Part shown: positions 1 to 8,903 of the stretch, one piece after another | How the letters are laid out: each line of letters opens with the position of its first letter | Position numbering within the stretch: position 1 is the first letter of the stretch | Source of the DNA: Clostridia bacterium | GTDB lineage: Bacteria; Bacillota; Clostridia; TANB77; CAG-508 | Length of the DNA: 31,762 bases | Assembly: GCA_900759475.1 (NCBI GenBank) | Contig: CAAEVK010000014.1 | Location: forward strand, 1 to 31,762 | Direction of reading: 5' to 3' | Position numbers and translations under genes: made by a program | The notes under the pieces: generated by a model | Databases searched by the model: none | What the model was told of the DNA's origin: nothing | What the model saw: the letters and a program-made list of their open reading frames with translations, nothing else

Positions 1-1
1 A

Positions 2-829
2 GAGATAGTAAACACAACAGGAGTAGAAGAGAATGTAACTTTAACAAGTAGTATACCAGAAGGAACATGGACAAGTGGAAATGTAACAGTAACATTAAGT
101 TATGGAAATATCCCAAGTGGATATGAGCTTCAGTATAAAGTAGGAAGTGGAAGTTGGACAACAGGAACAAGTGCATTAGTAACACAAAACAATACAACAG
201 TAACAGGAAGATTATACAATGCAACATTAGATGACGAAATAGCAGTAAATAATATAAATATAACCAATATTGATAAAGTAAATCCGATAGTAACTATAGA
301 AATGAGTTCTTCAACAAATTCTATAGTAAAACATATAGATAATGAAAGCGGAGTAGATATAACAAATTGTAAATATTTATATAATACAACAAATGAGCAT
401 TTAGGAATAAATAATACAATTTGGAACAATGCATATACTTTTAGCACTAATAATCAAGAAATTCAAATTTTAAATTCTGAAAAAGGCACTTATTATCTAC
501 ATGTATTGTCAGTAGATAAAGCAGGGAATAAAACAGAGCAAATATCAGCTCCAATAATTGTAATTAATACATTTAGTTTTACTATTGATGGTGAGGTATA
601 CGAGGCTGAAGAAAATATGACATGGGCTGAATGGTGTGCGTCAGAGTATTCACATGAAAAATTTACACTCCTAGAGACGTTAGGTTACACAAAAGTCGTT
701 CCTGTAAATTCAGGCTCTAATTCTTTGGGAGGGACTTGTATAGCTGAGGTGCTTGATGCGGATTGGGAGTATGACATGTATATTAAAGAGGGATTTTCGT
801 ATACATTGGAAAAGTATGATTTTACTTAG
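2..829 (+). CDS. C-terminal part of a large secreted surface protein
   Basis: The frame is open from the window edge, so the N-terminus lies outside; about 275 residues remain. The visible part is rich in Thr, Ser, Asn and Val and looks like tandem beta-sandwich (Ig-like) modules. One ends in a segment with VDKAGNKTE, typical of bacterial extracellular repeat domains. The last 85 residues form a separate module beginning FSFTIDGEVYEAEENMTWAEW, a domain I recognise from the ends of surface proteins of uncultured Clostridia. No LPXTG motif or membrane anchor is visible after it. No in-frame CGG occurs. A methionine at 302 is internal and not the start. A role in adhesion or the cell envelope is inference. 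Confidence 0.7.
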   Translation, partial: EIVNTTGVEENVTLTSSIPEGTWTSGNVTVTLSYGNIPSGYELQYKVGSGSWTTGTSALVTQNNTTVTGRLYNATLDDEIAVNNINITNIDKVNPIVTIEMSSSTNSIVKHIDNESGVDITNCKYLYNTTNEHLGINNTIWNNAYTFSTNNQEIQILNSEKGTYYLHVLSVDKAGNKTEQISAPIIVINTFSFTIDGEVYEAEENMTWAEWCASEYSHEKFTLLETLGYTKVVPVNSGSNSLGGTCIAEVLDADWEYDMYIKEGFSYTLEKYDFT

Positions 830-1023
830 TTATTACTTGATAAATTTGTTTATGCTTGGTAAAATTTATATAAGAGTAATGAAAACTACATTAATTTTTA
901 TACCTTTTAGTTTTTATCAATATTTTTGTTTAATTTTTTAATATATAGGAAATATTGTAAGTAATTAAATAAACAAATAAAAAAACAAAAAAGCTTTAAA
1001 AATAATAATATTCATGATAAAAT

Positions 1024-1056
1024 ACCTCTAAACAAAAATGTTTAGAGGTGTTTTTT
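1024..1056 (+). promoter_or_regulatory. Hairpin enclosing the murT ribosome binding site
   Basis: A perfect 11-bp stem (ACCTCTAAACA at 1024-1034, TGTTTAGAGGT at 1039-1049) with a 4-base A loop is followed by G and six T, then the murT ATG at 1057. The shape is that of an intrinsic terminator. However, the right arm carries AGAGGT, the only plausible Shine-Dalgarno sequence for murT, so it could also be a translational switch. Nothing else is obvious in the 830-1023 gap, which is AT-rich. Confidence 0.6.
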
Positions 1057-2424
1057 ATGAATATTCGATTTTTAGGTGCATTATGGATAGGTAAATTAGC
1101 AACATTTGCTGTAAATATGATAGATAAAGAAAGAGGAACAAATTTTTCTGGGAAAGTAGCAACAAAATTTATGCCGAATTTTGTTGCAGGTTTTAAAAAG
1201 GTTAATTTAGATAAAGTGATTTTTGTAACAGGAACAAATGGAAAATCAACAACAACTAACTTAATTGCACATACTTTTAAAAGTGCAGGTAAAAAGATAG
1301 CTACCAATACAGAAGGTGCTAATATGATGGGGGGAGTAGCAACTACTTTAATTAAAAACTCTAGTTTTACAGGAAAATTTAAAAAAGAGTTTTTGATTTT
1401 AGAAATTGATGAAAGAAGTTTACCTGCTATTCATAAAGTGCTACCAGCACACAACTTATGTATTACAAATTTACAAAAAGACCAAGTGCAAAGAAATGGT
1501 GATCCAGATTTTATTTTTTCTAAATTTGCAAATGTAATTAACAAAAATATGACATTATTTGTGAATAACGAAGAACCTAGAAGTAGAGCTTTAGAAGATA
1601 AAGCTGGACAAGTTATTTACTTTAGCGTAGAAAAGAATCAAAAAAGTTTTGAAAAGGATAATTTTTATGATGTTACTTTACCATGTCCAAAATGTAATCA
1701 TGCAATAAAATATCATTATTTTAATTTAGAAAGTATTGGAAATTTTGAATGTACTTATTGTAATTATAAATCAGTAGATAATCCACAAGTTTTAATTAAA
1801 GATGTCGACTTTGGAAATAACACATTTAGCTATAATAAAAAACAATATACAATTACGTATCATACGCCTTTTTATATTTACAATTATGCAGTAACTATAG
1901 CAGTGTCTCAAAAGTTTGGACTAACAGAAGAACAAATTTACCAAGCATTTCAAACATTTGTTAATCCAGGAGAAAGAAGAGAAGTATTGCAGTATAAAGA
2001 TAAAACAATTCATTATTTAAGAATGAAACAAGAAAATCCAGAAACATTACAGTCAGCTTTAGACACAATAGCAGAAGACCAAACAGAAAAAGCAATTTTT
2101 GCAGGATTTTATGAAGTAAAAGATTTTCTACCATATTATTCAAATACATTTTATTTCTTTGACTGTAATTTTAAAAAAATAGTAGAAACGCCAGTAGAAA
2201 AATATATTGTTTTTTCTAAAACAGTATGTTATGACGTAGCAAACCGAATGATTTATGATGGAGCAGATCAAGAGAAAATTGAGATAATTGATAACGAAGA
2301 CATAGATGCAATTTTAAAGAAAATGGATGAATTAAAAACAAAAAATATTTATATTTTAACAGGAATGAAACCATATACTAAAGTTAAAAAATTTTTAGAA
2401 AAGGAGGCTTTGATTAATGGATAA
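1057..2424 (+). CDS. murT: MurT: lipid II isoglutaminyl synthase, ligase subunit
   Basis: Mur-ligase-like protein of 455 residues. With GatD it amidates the alpha-carboxyl of D-Glu in the lipid II stem peptide at the cytoplasmic face of the membrane. The opening FLGALWIGKLATF matches MurT N-termini. The ATP-binding P-loop GTNGKST lies at residues 59-65. The MurT-specific zinc ribbon is present as CPKC (C210, C213) and CTYC (C232, C235). A C-terminal DUF1727-type region ends with LTGMKPYTKVKKF. I chose ATG 1057 because AGAGGTG sits six bases upstream; a GTG at 1048 would overlap that site. The 3' end overlaps gatD by 8 bp, so the two are translationally coupled. No CGG codon occurs. Confidence 0.93.
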   Translation: MNIRFLGALWIGKLATFAVNMIDKERGTNFSGKVATKFMPNFVAGFKKVNLDKVIFVTGTNGKSTTTNLIAHTFKSAGKKIATNTEGANMMGGVATTLIKNSSFTGKFKKEFLILEIDERSLPAIHKVLPAHNLCITNLQKDQVQRNGDPDFIFSKFANVINKNMTLFVNNEEPRSRALEDKAGQVIYFSVEKNQKSFEKDNFYDVTLPCPKCNHAIKYHYFNLESIGNFECTYCNYKSVDNPQVLIKDVDFGNNTFSYNKKQYTITYHTPFYIYNYAVTIAVSQKFGLTEEQIYQAFQTFVNPGERREVLQYKDKTIHYLRMKQENPETLQSALDTIAEDQTEKAIFAGFYEVKDFLPYYSNTFYFFDCNFKKIVETPVEKYIVFSKTVCYDVANRMIYDGADQEKIEIIDNEDIDAILKKMDELKTKNIYILTGMKPYTKVKKFLEKEALING

Positions 2425-3155
2425 ATTAGAAATAAATTTAGCTTGGATGTACCCCAATATTTTAAGCCTTCATGGAGAAAGGGGCAGTGTTCAAGCATTC
2501 CAAAAAGTAGCAAATAATTTAGGAATTCAATTAAATGTAATTAGAATAGACAATTATGAACAAGAAATTGATTTTAAAAAAATAGATATAATGTTATTTT
2601 TACCAGGTGAATTAAAAGTAATACCAATCATAAAAAATACATTATCACTTAAGTTAGAAGAAATTTATCAGTATATTTTAGATAATAAATACATAATTGC
2701 AATAGGAACAACAGGCGCGCTACTTGGTAAAAAAATAGTACGACAAGAAGGAGAAGAACTAGAAGGACTTGGGCTATTGGATTTTAATAGCAAAGAGAGA
2801 AAGATGATAATAGGAGATGATTTACACTTTTATGTAAATGAAACAAAACAAGAAGTGCTAGGGTCACAAATACAAATGATAGATATTAAATTAGAAAAAG
2901 AAAAAGCTCTAGGAAAAATAATTTATGGTTATGGTAATTGTCGGAACTGGACAAGAAGGAGTAAGAAATAAAAATTGTATGGTTACAAATTGTTTAGGCC
3001 CAGTATTTGTAAAAAATCCATGGTGGACAGAAAGCATTTTAAAGAATGCTGTTTTAAATAAGTATACTAATATGCAAAAACAAGAAGAATATAAAATAGA
3101 AAATGCATCTTTTGAAACAACAAAACGTTTCATTACAGAAAAACCAAAAATGTAA
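2417..3155 (+). CDS. gatD: GatD-like amidotransferase subunit, read through a +1 shift
   Basis: Partner of MurT: normally a class I glutaminase that supplies ammonia for lipid II amidation. The opening LEINLAWMYPNILSLHGERGS and the end GPVFVKNPWWTESIL match GatD. The frame breaks at codon 176, an in-frame CGG (2942-2944). Dropping one C gives GYGNCGTGQEGVRNKN and an intact protein of 245 residues, the normal length. Without the shift it would end nine codons later. Oddly, the nucleophile elbow, usually CGGYQ, reads I-G-T-T-G at residues 96-100, with no Cys. The conserved catalytic His before GP is Leu193. The glutaminase may therefore be inactive. Family assignment is secure; enzymatic function is doubtful. 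Confidence 0.85.
2942..2944 (+). other. CGG +1 shift site 1 (gatD codon 176)
   Basis: TGT-CGG-A in the incoming frame. Reading TGT then GGA restores the GatD motif GYGN..G..EG. The unshifted frame stops nine codons later. P-site codon Cys. Confidence 0.85.
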
Positions 3156-3170
3156 AGAAGGAGAAAATAC

Positions 3171-5374
3171 GTGGAGATAAAAGGAACAGTAGAAGAAATT
3201 ATTTATCAAAATGAAATAAATAGTTATACAATATGTACTTTCCAAACAGAAGATGAACTAACAACTGCTGTTCGGATATTTACCATTTATTACAAGTGGG
3301 GATACTCTAAATTTAACTGGAAAATTTGTAAATCATCAAGAATATGGAAGACAGTTTAAAATAGATACTTTTGAAAAATTAATGCCTAAAGGAGCAAAAC
3401 AAATTGAAAAATATTTGGCTGGTGGAATTATTAAAGGAATAGGACCTGCTACAGCAAAAAGAATTGTGGATAAATTTGGAGAAGAAACAATTACTATTAT
3501 TAAATTTGAACCACAAAAATTGGCACAAATAAAAGGGATTAATGAAAAAAGAGCAATGGAAATTGCACAAGAATTTAATGAAAAATGGGAATTGTGGCAG
3601 ATTATTAGTTTTTTAGAACGTTTTCGGAATAGCAGCACAAAATAGTAAAAAAGTATATGAAGCATTACGGAATAAATGCAATTAATATTATTGAAGAAAA
3701 TCCTTATGTACTAATTGACATAACTTATGGAGTTGATTTTAAACAAATAGATAAAATGGCAATGGAATTAGGAATTCCTATTAATAGTGAAAAAAGAATA
3801 GAAAGTGGAATTAAGTATAGTATTATTTTAGCAAGTTATAATGGAAATACTTGTGTAGGAAAAGGTAATTTAATTCAGTTTGTTAATCAATTACTAGACG
3901 TATCAGAAAAAGAAATCGAAAATTGCCTGATTAATTTAAATGCTACAAAACAAATTGTGCTAGAAAAACAAGAAGAGGAAGAATGGGTATATTTGTATCC
4001 TTTTTATAAAGCAGAATTGAATATTGCAATAAAAATAAAAAATTTATTAAATGCAGATAATAGTAAACAAATAAACAACTTTGCCCAAAAATTAAAAGAA
4101 CATGAAAGAAAATTAGATATTGAATTATCAACTAAACAAAAAGAAGCTGTGGAGTGTGTAAATGAAAATAATGTGTGTATTATTACAGGAGGACCAGGAA
4201 CAGGAAAAACAACAATTATTAGAGAAGTGATTTCAATTTATGAACAACAGGGAAAAAAAGTAGTATTATGTGCACCAACAGGAAGAGCTGCAAAAAGAAT
4301 GACTGAAGCAACGGGAAAAGAGGCTAAAACCATTCATCGATTACTAGAAATTGGAAAAATCCAAGAAGAAGATAAATTAGAAACTGTGGACTATGATGTA
4401 TTACCAATTGATGCAGATGTAATTATTGTAGATGAAGTTTCTATGGTAGACGTATTTTTAATGAATACATTGTTAAAAGGAATTTATATAGGAACAAAAT
4501 TGATTTTAGTAGGAGATAGTAATCAGCTTCCATCAGTAGGCCCACGGTAATTTACTAGAGGATATGATTTCTTCAAAAGCTATACCAGTAGTGCAATTAA
4601 ATAAAATATTTAGACAGGCTGCTAAAAGTAAAATTATTGTAAATGCACATAATGTAAACGAGGGAAAAGGTTTTATTTCAAATGAAAAAAGTGAAGAACA
4701 GGATAATGACTTTTTCTATATTAATGAAGAAAGTAAAGATAAAATTTTATATCAAGTAATTTCTTTGTGTAAGGAAAGACTTGCTCATTATGGAAATTAT
4801 GACTTTTTTAAAGATATGCAAGTATTAACACCAACCAAAAAAGGGTCATTAGGAACAAAAGAATTAAACAAAAATTTGCAAGAAGCTTTAAATCCAAGGT
4901 CTGATTTAAAAGAAGAAAGACAATATGGAGAACAAATTTATCGTGTTGGGGATAGAGTAATGCAAATTAAAAATAACTATGATATTTACTGGACCAAAGG
5001 AGAAGAAAATGGAACTGGAATTTTTAATGGAGAAATAGGAAGAGTTGTTCATATTGACCATGAAGCAAAACAAATAAAAATTATTTATGATGACGAAAAA
5101 AATGTTTGGTATCAGTTTTCGGAATTAGAGCAAATAGAACATGCTTATGCAATTACCATTCATAAAGCACAACGGAAGTGAATTTAATGTAGTTGTTCTT
5201 GCTATACCACCATCTTCACCAATGTTGTTAACAAGAAATTTGTTATATACAGCGATTACTCGAGCCAAAAAATTGTTAGTTGTTATTGGAGGCAAACATT
5301 TAATTGATTTTATGATTCAAAATACTAATAGCAAAAAAAGAAATACTGGATTGCGTTATCAATTTATTTCATAA
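3171..5374 (+). CDS. recD2: RecD2-type SF1B DNA helicase, five +1 shifts
   Basis: A 5'-3' helicase of the RecD2 (RecD/TraA) family acting in DNA repair and recombination. The sequence is split over several frames. Removing one C at each of five in-frame CGG codons (3273, 3625, 3668, 4545, 5173) yields one protein of 732 residues, the usual RecD2 length, with no other break. Parts in order: N-terminal OB-like region, helix-hairpin-helix repeats (GIGPATAKRIVDKFG, IKGINEKRAME), Walker A GGPGTGKTT near residue 340, Walker B DEVSMVD, motif GDSNQLPSVGPG, AITIHKAQGSE, and YTAITRAKKLL at the end. Restored glycines are residues 35, 152, 166, 458 and 667. Start is GTG 3171 after AAGAAGGAG; it lies 15 bp after gatD. 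Conservation throughout argues against a pseudogene. Confidence 0.88.
3273..3275 (+). other. CGG +1 shift site 2 (recD2 residue 35)
   Basis: GTT-CGG-A. Shifted reading gives AVGYLPFITSGDTLNLTGKF, the conserved RecD2 N-terminal segment. The zero frame runs about 28 further codons of unrelated sequence before a stop. P-site codon Val. Confidence 0.87.
3625..3627 (+). other. CGG +1 shift site 3 (recD2 residue 152)
   Basis: TTT-CGG-A. Shifted reading gives FLERFGIAAQNSKKVYEAL, a conserved RecD2 segment. The zero frame meets TAG six codons later. P-site codon Phe. Confidence 0.88.
3668..3670 (+). other. CGG +1 shift site 4 (recD2 residue 166)
   Basis: TTA-CGG-A in the frame set by site 3, 43 bases after it. 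Shifted reading gives YEALGINAINIIEENPYVL. P-site codon Leu. Both shifts are needed to reach the downstream helicase frame. Confidence 0.87.
4545..4547 (+). other. CGG +1 shift site 5 (recD2 residue 458)
   Basis: CCA-CGG-T; the next zero-frame codon is TAA. Shifted reading gives QLPSVGPGNLLEDMI, with the conserved VGPG of the helicase core. Glycine codon is GGT, P-site codon Pro. Confidence 0.9.
5173..5175 (+). other. CGG +1 shift site 6 (recD2 residue 667)
   Basis: CAA-CGG-A; the zero frame ends at TGA two codons later. Shifted reading gives ITIHKAQGSEFNVVVL, a near-invariant SF1 helicase motif. P-site codon Gln. Confidence 0.92.
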
Positions 5375-5424
5375 ATATAAATAGCAAAAAAATAAAATAT
5401 GGGGGCAAAATTTTAGGAGGTATT

Positions 5425-6070
5425 ATGCTAAATTTTGTTCTCGATTTTTTATTTCCAAAAACTTGTGGGATTTGTAATAAACTTTGTAAAGAGAGTCTTT
5501 GCCCAAAATGTAAATTTAAGTTAAAACAAATAGAAAAATCAAAACTAATTTTTCATCAAAATAAATATTTTAATGAACATTTATTTTTATTCCAGTATGA
5601 AGGAATAATAAGAGAAAAAATTATTCAATATAAATTTAATGACAAACCATATCTTTTTGAAACTTTTGTAAAAATAATATTAAATAATAAAAAAATATGT
5701 GGAATTTTAAAAAATTATGATATAATTATTCCAGTTCCAATGTATTTAAAAAAAGAGAAAAGAAGAGGATATAATCAGGTTAGCTTAATTGCAAAAGAGA
5801 TAGCTAAAAAAGCAGAGAATTTAGAATATATAGAAAATTGTTTAATAAAAATACGGGGACAACCAAATACAAAGTAGTTTACGAAAACATGAAAGAGCAA
5901 GTAATGTAAAAGGAGTATATAAAGTATTAAATTCGTCCAAAATAAATAATAAAAATGTTATTTTATTAGATGATATTTATACAACAGGAAACACAGCAAA
6001 CGAATGTAGTAAAATGTTAAAAAAAGCAGGTACACAAAAAATATTAGTGTTTACCATTGCGAAAGATTAA
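5425..6070 (+). CDS. comF: ComF-family phosphoribosyltransferase-like protein, one +1 shift
   Basis: ComF proteins join an N-terminal four-Cys zinc ribbon to a phosphoribosyltransferase-like domain and are needed for DNA uptake in competent bacteria. The zinc ribbon is clear: CGICNKLC and CPKC in the first 35 residues. PVPMYLKKEKRRGYNQ is the usual ComF block. The frame then breaks at CGG 5854. With one C skipped it continues QSSLRKHERASNVKGVYKV and reaches the PRPP loop VILLDDIYTTGNTANE, ending near AKD after 214 residues, a normal ComF length. It starts after TTTAGGAGG, 50 bp downstream of recD2, and is probably in the same transcription unit. Whether the organism is competent is unknown. 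Confidence 0.87.
5854..5856 (+). other. CGG +1 shift site 7 (comF codon 144)
   Basis: ATA-CGG-G. Shifted reading gives LIKIGDNQIQSSLRKHERA; the zero frame ends at TAG eight codons later. This is the only site where the restored glycine codon is GGG. P-site codon Ile. The local match to ComF is looser here, but QSSL is clear. Confidence 0.8.
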
Positions 6071-6155
6071 ATACATATAATTGTAAAATAAGAACTAATC
6101 TAAGATGTAAATTAAGTGTAAAACAAAAGAGGTTACATTTGGGAAGGAGAAACAA

Positions 6156-8135
6156 ATGGAAGATTTAGTGGAAAGCATATTAGACTATGTAAGAGCAGAC
6201 TACACAGATTATGCAATTATGTTAAATGGAGAATGGGGAAGCGGAAAAACATATTTTTGGAATCATAAAATTAGAAATAGAATTGATGGAATGCAATTTA
6301 ATGGAAAGACATATACAACGATTTATATGTCTTTATATGGAATATCCAATTTAGAAGATATTAGTAAAAAAATATTTATTGAAACTACACAATTAATGGA
6401 TAAAAATTTAAAGAGATATATGAATGCCAATAACCAGTCTAGAATTCCAGAATATGCTAAAACTGGGATAGATATGGCAAACTTTTTTGGTGTTACTCAA
6501 AATGGAGACAAAATTGATTATTCTAACTTTTTTTCTACAGATGATAAAGTATTATGTTTTGATGATTTAGAAAGAGCAAATGTAGATGTTATTGATATTT
6601 TGGGATATATTAACAATTTTGTAGAACATGACCACATTAAAACAATTATTATTTGTAATGAAAAAGAATTGTCTACTAAATTAAAAAGTACTAATTTAGA
6701 AATGAAAACTTTTATTGCTACTTACCTTTTAGATAAAGAGGGAGATTTAGCCAAAACAGAAAAACCAATGGTAGAAAAAATAAGAGACAAAATAGAATAT
6801 GTTTTTGATAAAGCAAATGATTACGAAAGAATTAAAGAAAAATTAATTGGAGAAACATTTGAATATGTACCAGAATTTAATTATATTATTAATGGACTAT
6901 TAATGAGATATGAAAACAATCCAGATTTATTAAGATTTTTAAGAGAAAATACAGATTTAATTATTTCTACTTTTCATAAAAGTGGAACTAGAAATTTAAG
7001 AATTTTAAAACATGCATTAAATGACTTTAAAAAAATTTATGAAATGGTAAATAAAAATTATCCAAAAACAAGCCATCGCGTTATGCAAACAATGCTAATA
7101 TTTACCATAGCAGTATCTTTTGAGATAAAAGCTGGAAAAATTACAAAAGATAAATTTGTCAATATTATGGATAACGAAGAATATAAATCTATTCTTGTTT
7201 CTTCAAGAGTATTTATGGATAATCGACAATTTTATATTAAAGAATTTGATAACAATTATTATTATAACTTTAAATCAGAATATCGTTTCTTTAAGTTTAT
7301 TGAAATATATGTAAGAACAAGAATTTTTGATATGAAAATTTTTAAAAACAATATGGAGACAATTATTAATACAATAGATACTAATAAATTGCCAGGGTAT
7401 AAAAGATTATTAACAGAAGAATACTGGAAGATAAATGATGACGAATTTGATACTGTTATAGAAAGCATTATGGACAATGTAAAAAAAGGGGAATTAACAT
7501 TACTAGAGACAGTAAAAATGTTTGCATATTTTAGTTACTTTAATAAAAAAGGATTAATTCCATATGATATGAAAACAATTAAAACAGTTTTCTTTAATGG
7601 AATGAATATTGCGTCATTAAATTCAAACTATTGTGAAAAACCAGAAGAGGAATTAAGTCAATTATCTATTGATGAAGCAAGTCCTGAAATGGATGAAATT
7701 CTAAAGCACTTTTATGATATTAATATACAGTTAAAAGATAAAATGTATAAAGAAAAAGCAGAAGAAATTTTTAAGTGTATTCCAATGAAAATGGAGACAT
7801 TTTATGATAGATTTGAAAAAGAATGTATGGAAATACCTATTTTTAAATATTATGATGTATACCAAATGTTCCAAAGAATTTCTTGTGCAAGTAATGAGGA
7901 TATTGTTTCTATAAGGGAGTTGCTAAGAAAGAGAGTAGACAAATACCAAAAAGAAATAGAACCAGAAATGAAAAATATAAAGCAATTAAAACAAGTTATG
8001 GATGATTATATAAAAGGGAAAGATATTGGAATAAAAATTGTTATGTTAGAAGAGTTTTCTAAAGATTTAGGCTATATTTTAGATAAATACAAAATGGGAA
8101 TATTTACCAAAAAAGAAGATAACGTAATGGAATAA
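6156..8135 (+). CDS. KAP-family P-loop NTPase
   Basis: Protein of 659 residues. Walker A GEWGSGKT is at residues 25-32 and a Walker B-like KVLCFDDLER near residue 135, as in KAP NTPases. GTRNLRILKHALNDF resembles their sensor-2 region. The long C-terminal half is helical and charged, with no recognised domain. No clear membrane pair interrupts the NTPase domain, which some KAP proteins have. Start ATG 6156 follows GGGAAGGAG. It lies 85 bp after comF and 85 bp before spoVT, with no obvious partner gene. Members of this family have been proposed to act at the membrane or in phage defence; the role here is unknown. The one internal CGG (6242) is out of frame and harmless. Confidence 0.75.
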   Translation: MEDLVESILDYVRADYTDYAIMLNGEWGSGKTYFWNHKIRNRIDGMQFNGKTYTTIYMSLYGISNLEDISKKIFIETTQLMDKNLKRYMNANNQSRIPEYAKTGIDMANFFGVTQNGDKIDYSNFFSTDDKVLCFDDLERANVDVIDILGYINNFVEHDHIKTIIICNEKELSTKLKSTNLEMKTFIATYLLDKEGDLAKTEKPMVEKIRDKIEYVFDKANDYERIKEKLIGETFEYVPEFNYIINGLLMRYENNPDLLRFLRENTDLIISTFHKSGTRNLRILKHALNDFKKIYEMVNKNYPKTSHRVMQTMLIFTIAVSFEIKAGKITKDKFVNIMDNEEYKSILVSSRVFMDNRQFYIKEFDNNYYYNFKSEYRFFKFIEIYVRTRIFDMKIFKNNMETIINTIDTNKLPGYKRLLTEEYWKINDDEFDTVIESIMDNVKKGELTLLETVKMFAYFSYFNKKGLIPYDMKTIKTVFFNGMNIASLNSNYCEKPEEELSQLSIDEASPEMDEILKHFYDINIQLKDKMYKEKAEEIFKCIPMKMETFYDRFEKECMEIPIFKYYDVYQMFQRISCASNEDIVSIRELLRKRVDKYQKEIEPEMKNIKQLKQVMDDYIKGKDIGIKIVMLEEFSKDLGYILDKYKMGIFTKKEDNVME

Positions 8136-8159
8136 AAAAATCCTTTTAAACAAAAAAAT

Positions 8160-8188
8160 GTATAAAAATCCCTTCTTTTGTAATAATA
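8160..8188 (+). promoter_or_regulatory. Candidate sigma-G promoter of spoVT
   Basis: GTATA (8160-8164), a 17-base spacer, then AATAATA (8182-8188), one mismatch from the sigma-G -10 consensus CATNNTA. spoVT is a sigma-G gene in Bacillus subtilis, which supports the call. Confidence 0.5.
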
Positions 8189-8220
8189 AAAGTAGACATA
8201 ATTTAAAAGGAGGGAAAAAA

Positions 8221-8775
8221 TTGAAAGCAACAGGTGTAGTTAGAAGAATAGATGATTTGGGAAGAATTGTTATTCCAAAAGAAATAAGAAAAACACTTCG
8301 TATTAAAGAAGGAGATCCATTAGAAATATTCACAGATAAAGAAGGAGAAGTAATTTTAAAAAAATATTCTCCGATAGGAGAGCTTTCTGAATTTGCAACA
8401 AGTTATGCAGAAACACTAGCCAAAACAACAGGTCATATTGCTTGTATTACAGACAAAGATACCGTTATTGCAGTAGCAGGAGGATCTAAAAAAGAATTTT
8501 TAGAACAAGGCTTAAGTAAACAATTGGAAGAAGTGTTAGAAAATAAAGAAATATATTCTAGTAGTGATAACAATGAGATTGCATTACCAATTACAGAAAA
8601 TGATAACAAAGAAAAAAAATATAATGCACAAGTTATTTATCCAATTGTATGTCAAGGAGATGTGATCGGTTCTGTTATTTTACTAGCAAAAGAGCAGAAT
8701 ACAAAAATGGGAGAATCTGAATTTAAAGTAGTTCAGTCAGCAGCAGGATTTCTAGGAAGTCAAATGGATATTTAA
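8221..8775 (+). CDS. spoVT: Stage V sporulation regulator SpoVT
   Basis: Forespore transcription factor of the AbrB family that modulates sigma-G-dependent genes. The start KATGVVRRIDDLGRIVIPKE, followed by RKTLRIKEGDPLEIF, is the SpoVT AbrB DNA-binding domain. The remaining 130 residues form the GAF-like domain (TTGHIACITDKDTVIAV). Length is 184 residues, against 178 in Bacillus subtilis. I chose the TTG at 8221, since AAAGGAGGG precedes it and the family starts with MKATG; an in-frame ATG at 8158 would add 21 non-conserved residues upstream of that site. A strong terminator follows. Confidence 0.95.
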   Translation: MKATGVVRRIDDLGRIVIPKEIRKTLRIKEGDPLEIFTDKEGEVILKKYSPIGELSEFATSYAETLAKTTGHIACITDKDTVIAVAGGSKKEFLEQGLSKQLEEVLENKEIYSSSDNNEIALPITENDNKEKKYNAQVIYPIVCQGDVIGSVILLAKEQNTKMGESEFKVVQSAAGFLGSQMDI

Positions 8776-8798
8776 TGTGACTTGTTTGAGGCACTTCC

Positions 8799-8858
8799 AA
8801 AAAAGACAGTATTTACTAAATTCAACATTATAATTGAATTAGTAAACTGTCTTTTTTT
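8799..8858. terminator. Bidirectional terminator between spoVT and the ger operon
   Basis: A long, nearly perfect inverted repeat (AAAAGACAGT...TTCAA, then TTGAATT...ACTGTCTTTT) has an A-run on the left and a T-run on the right. It can end spoVT on the plus strand and the convergent germination operon on the minus strand. Confidence 0.85.
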
Positions 8859-8903
8859 AATCTAATTTTTTAGCAACTATCTCATTGCTTAGTAACTAGC
8901 AAA

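Noticed and set aside
753..941. Short ORF at the end of the surface protein
   Set aside because: Starts inside the surface gene in another frame, has no ribosome site and resembles no protein.
4545..5178. prfB-like programmed frameshift at a stop codon
   Set aside because: Only one site (4545) has a stop as the next codon; others have stops 2 to about 28 codons away, and no upstream Shine-Dalgarno-like element is present.
2417..6070. gatD, recD2 and comF as pseudogenes
   Set aside because: All breaks are the same type at the same codon and are repaired the same way; motifs are otherwise intact, with no extra stops, deletions or other frameshifts.
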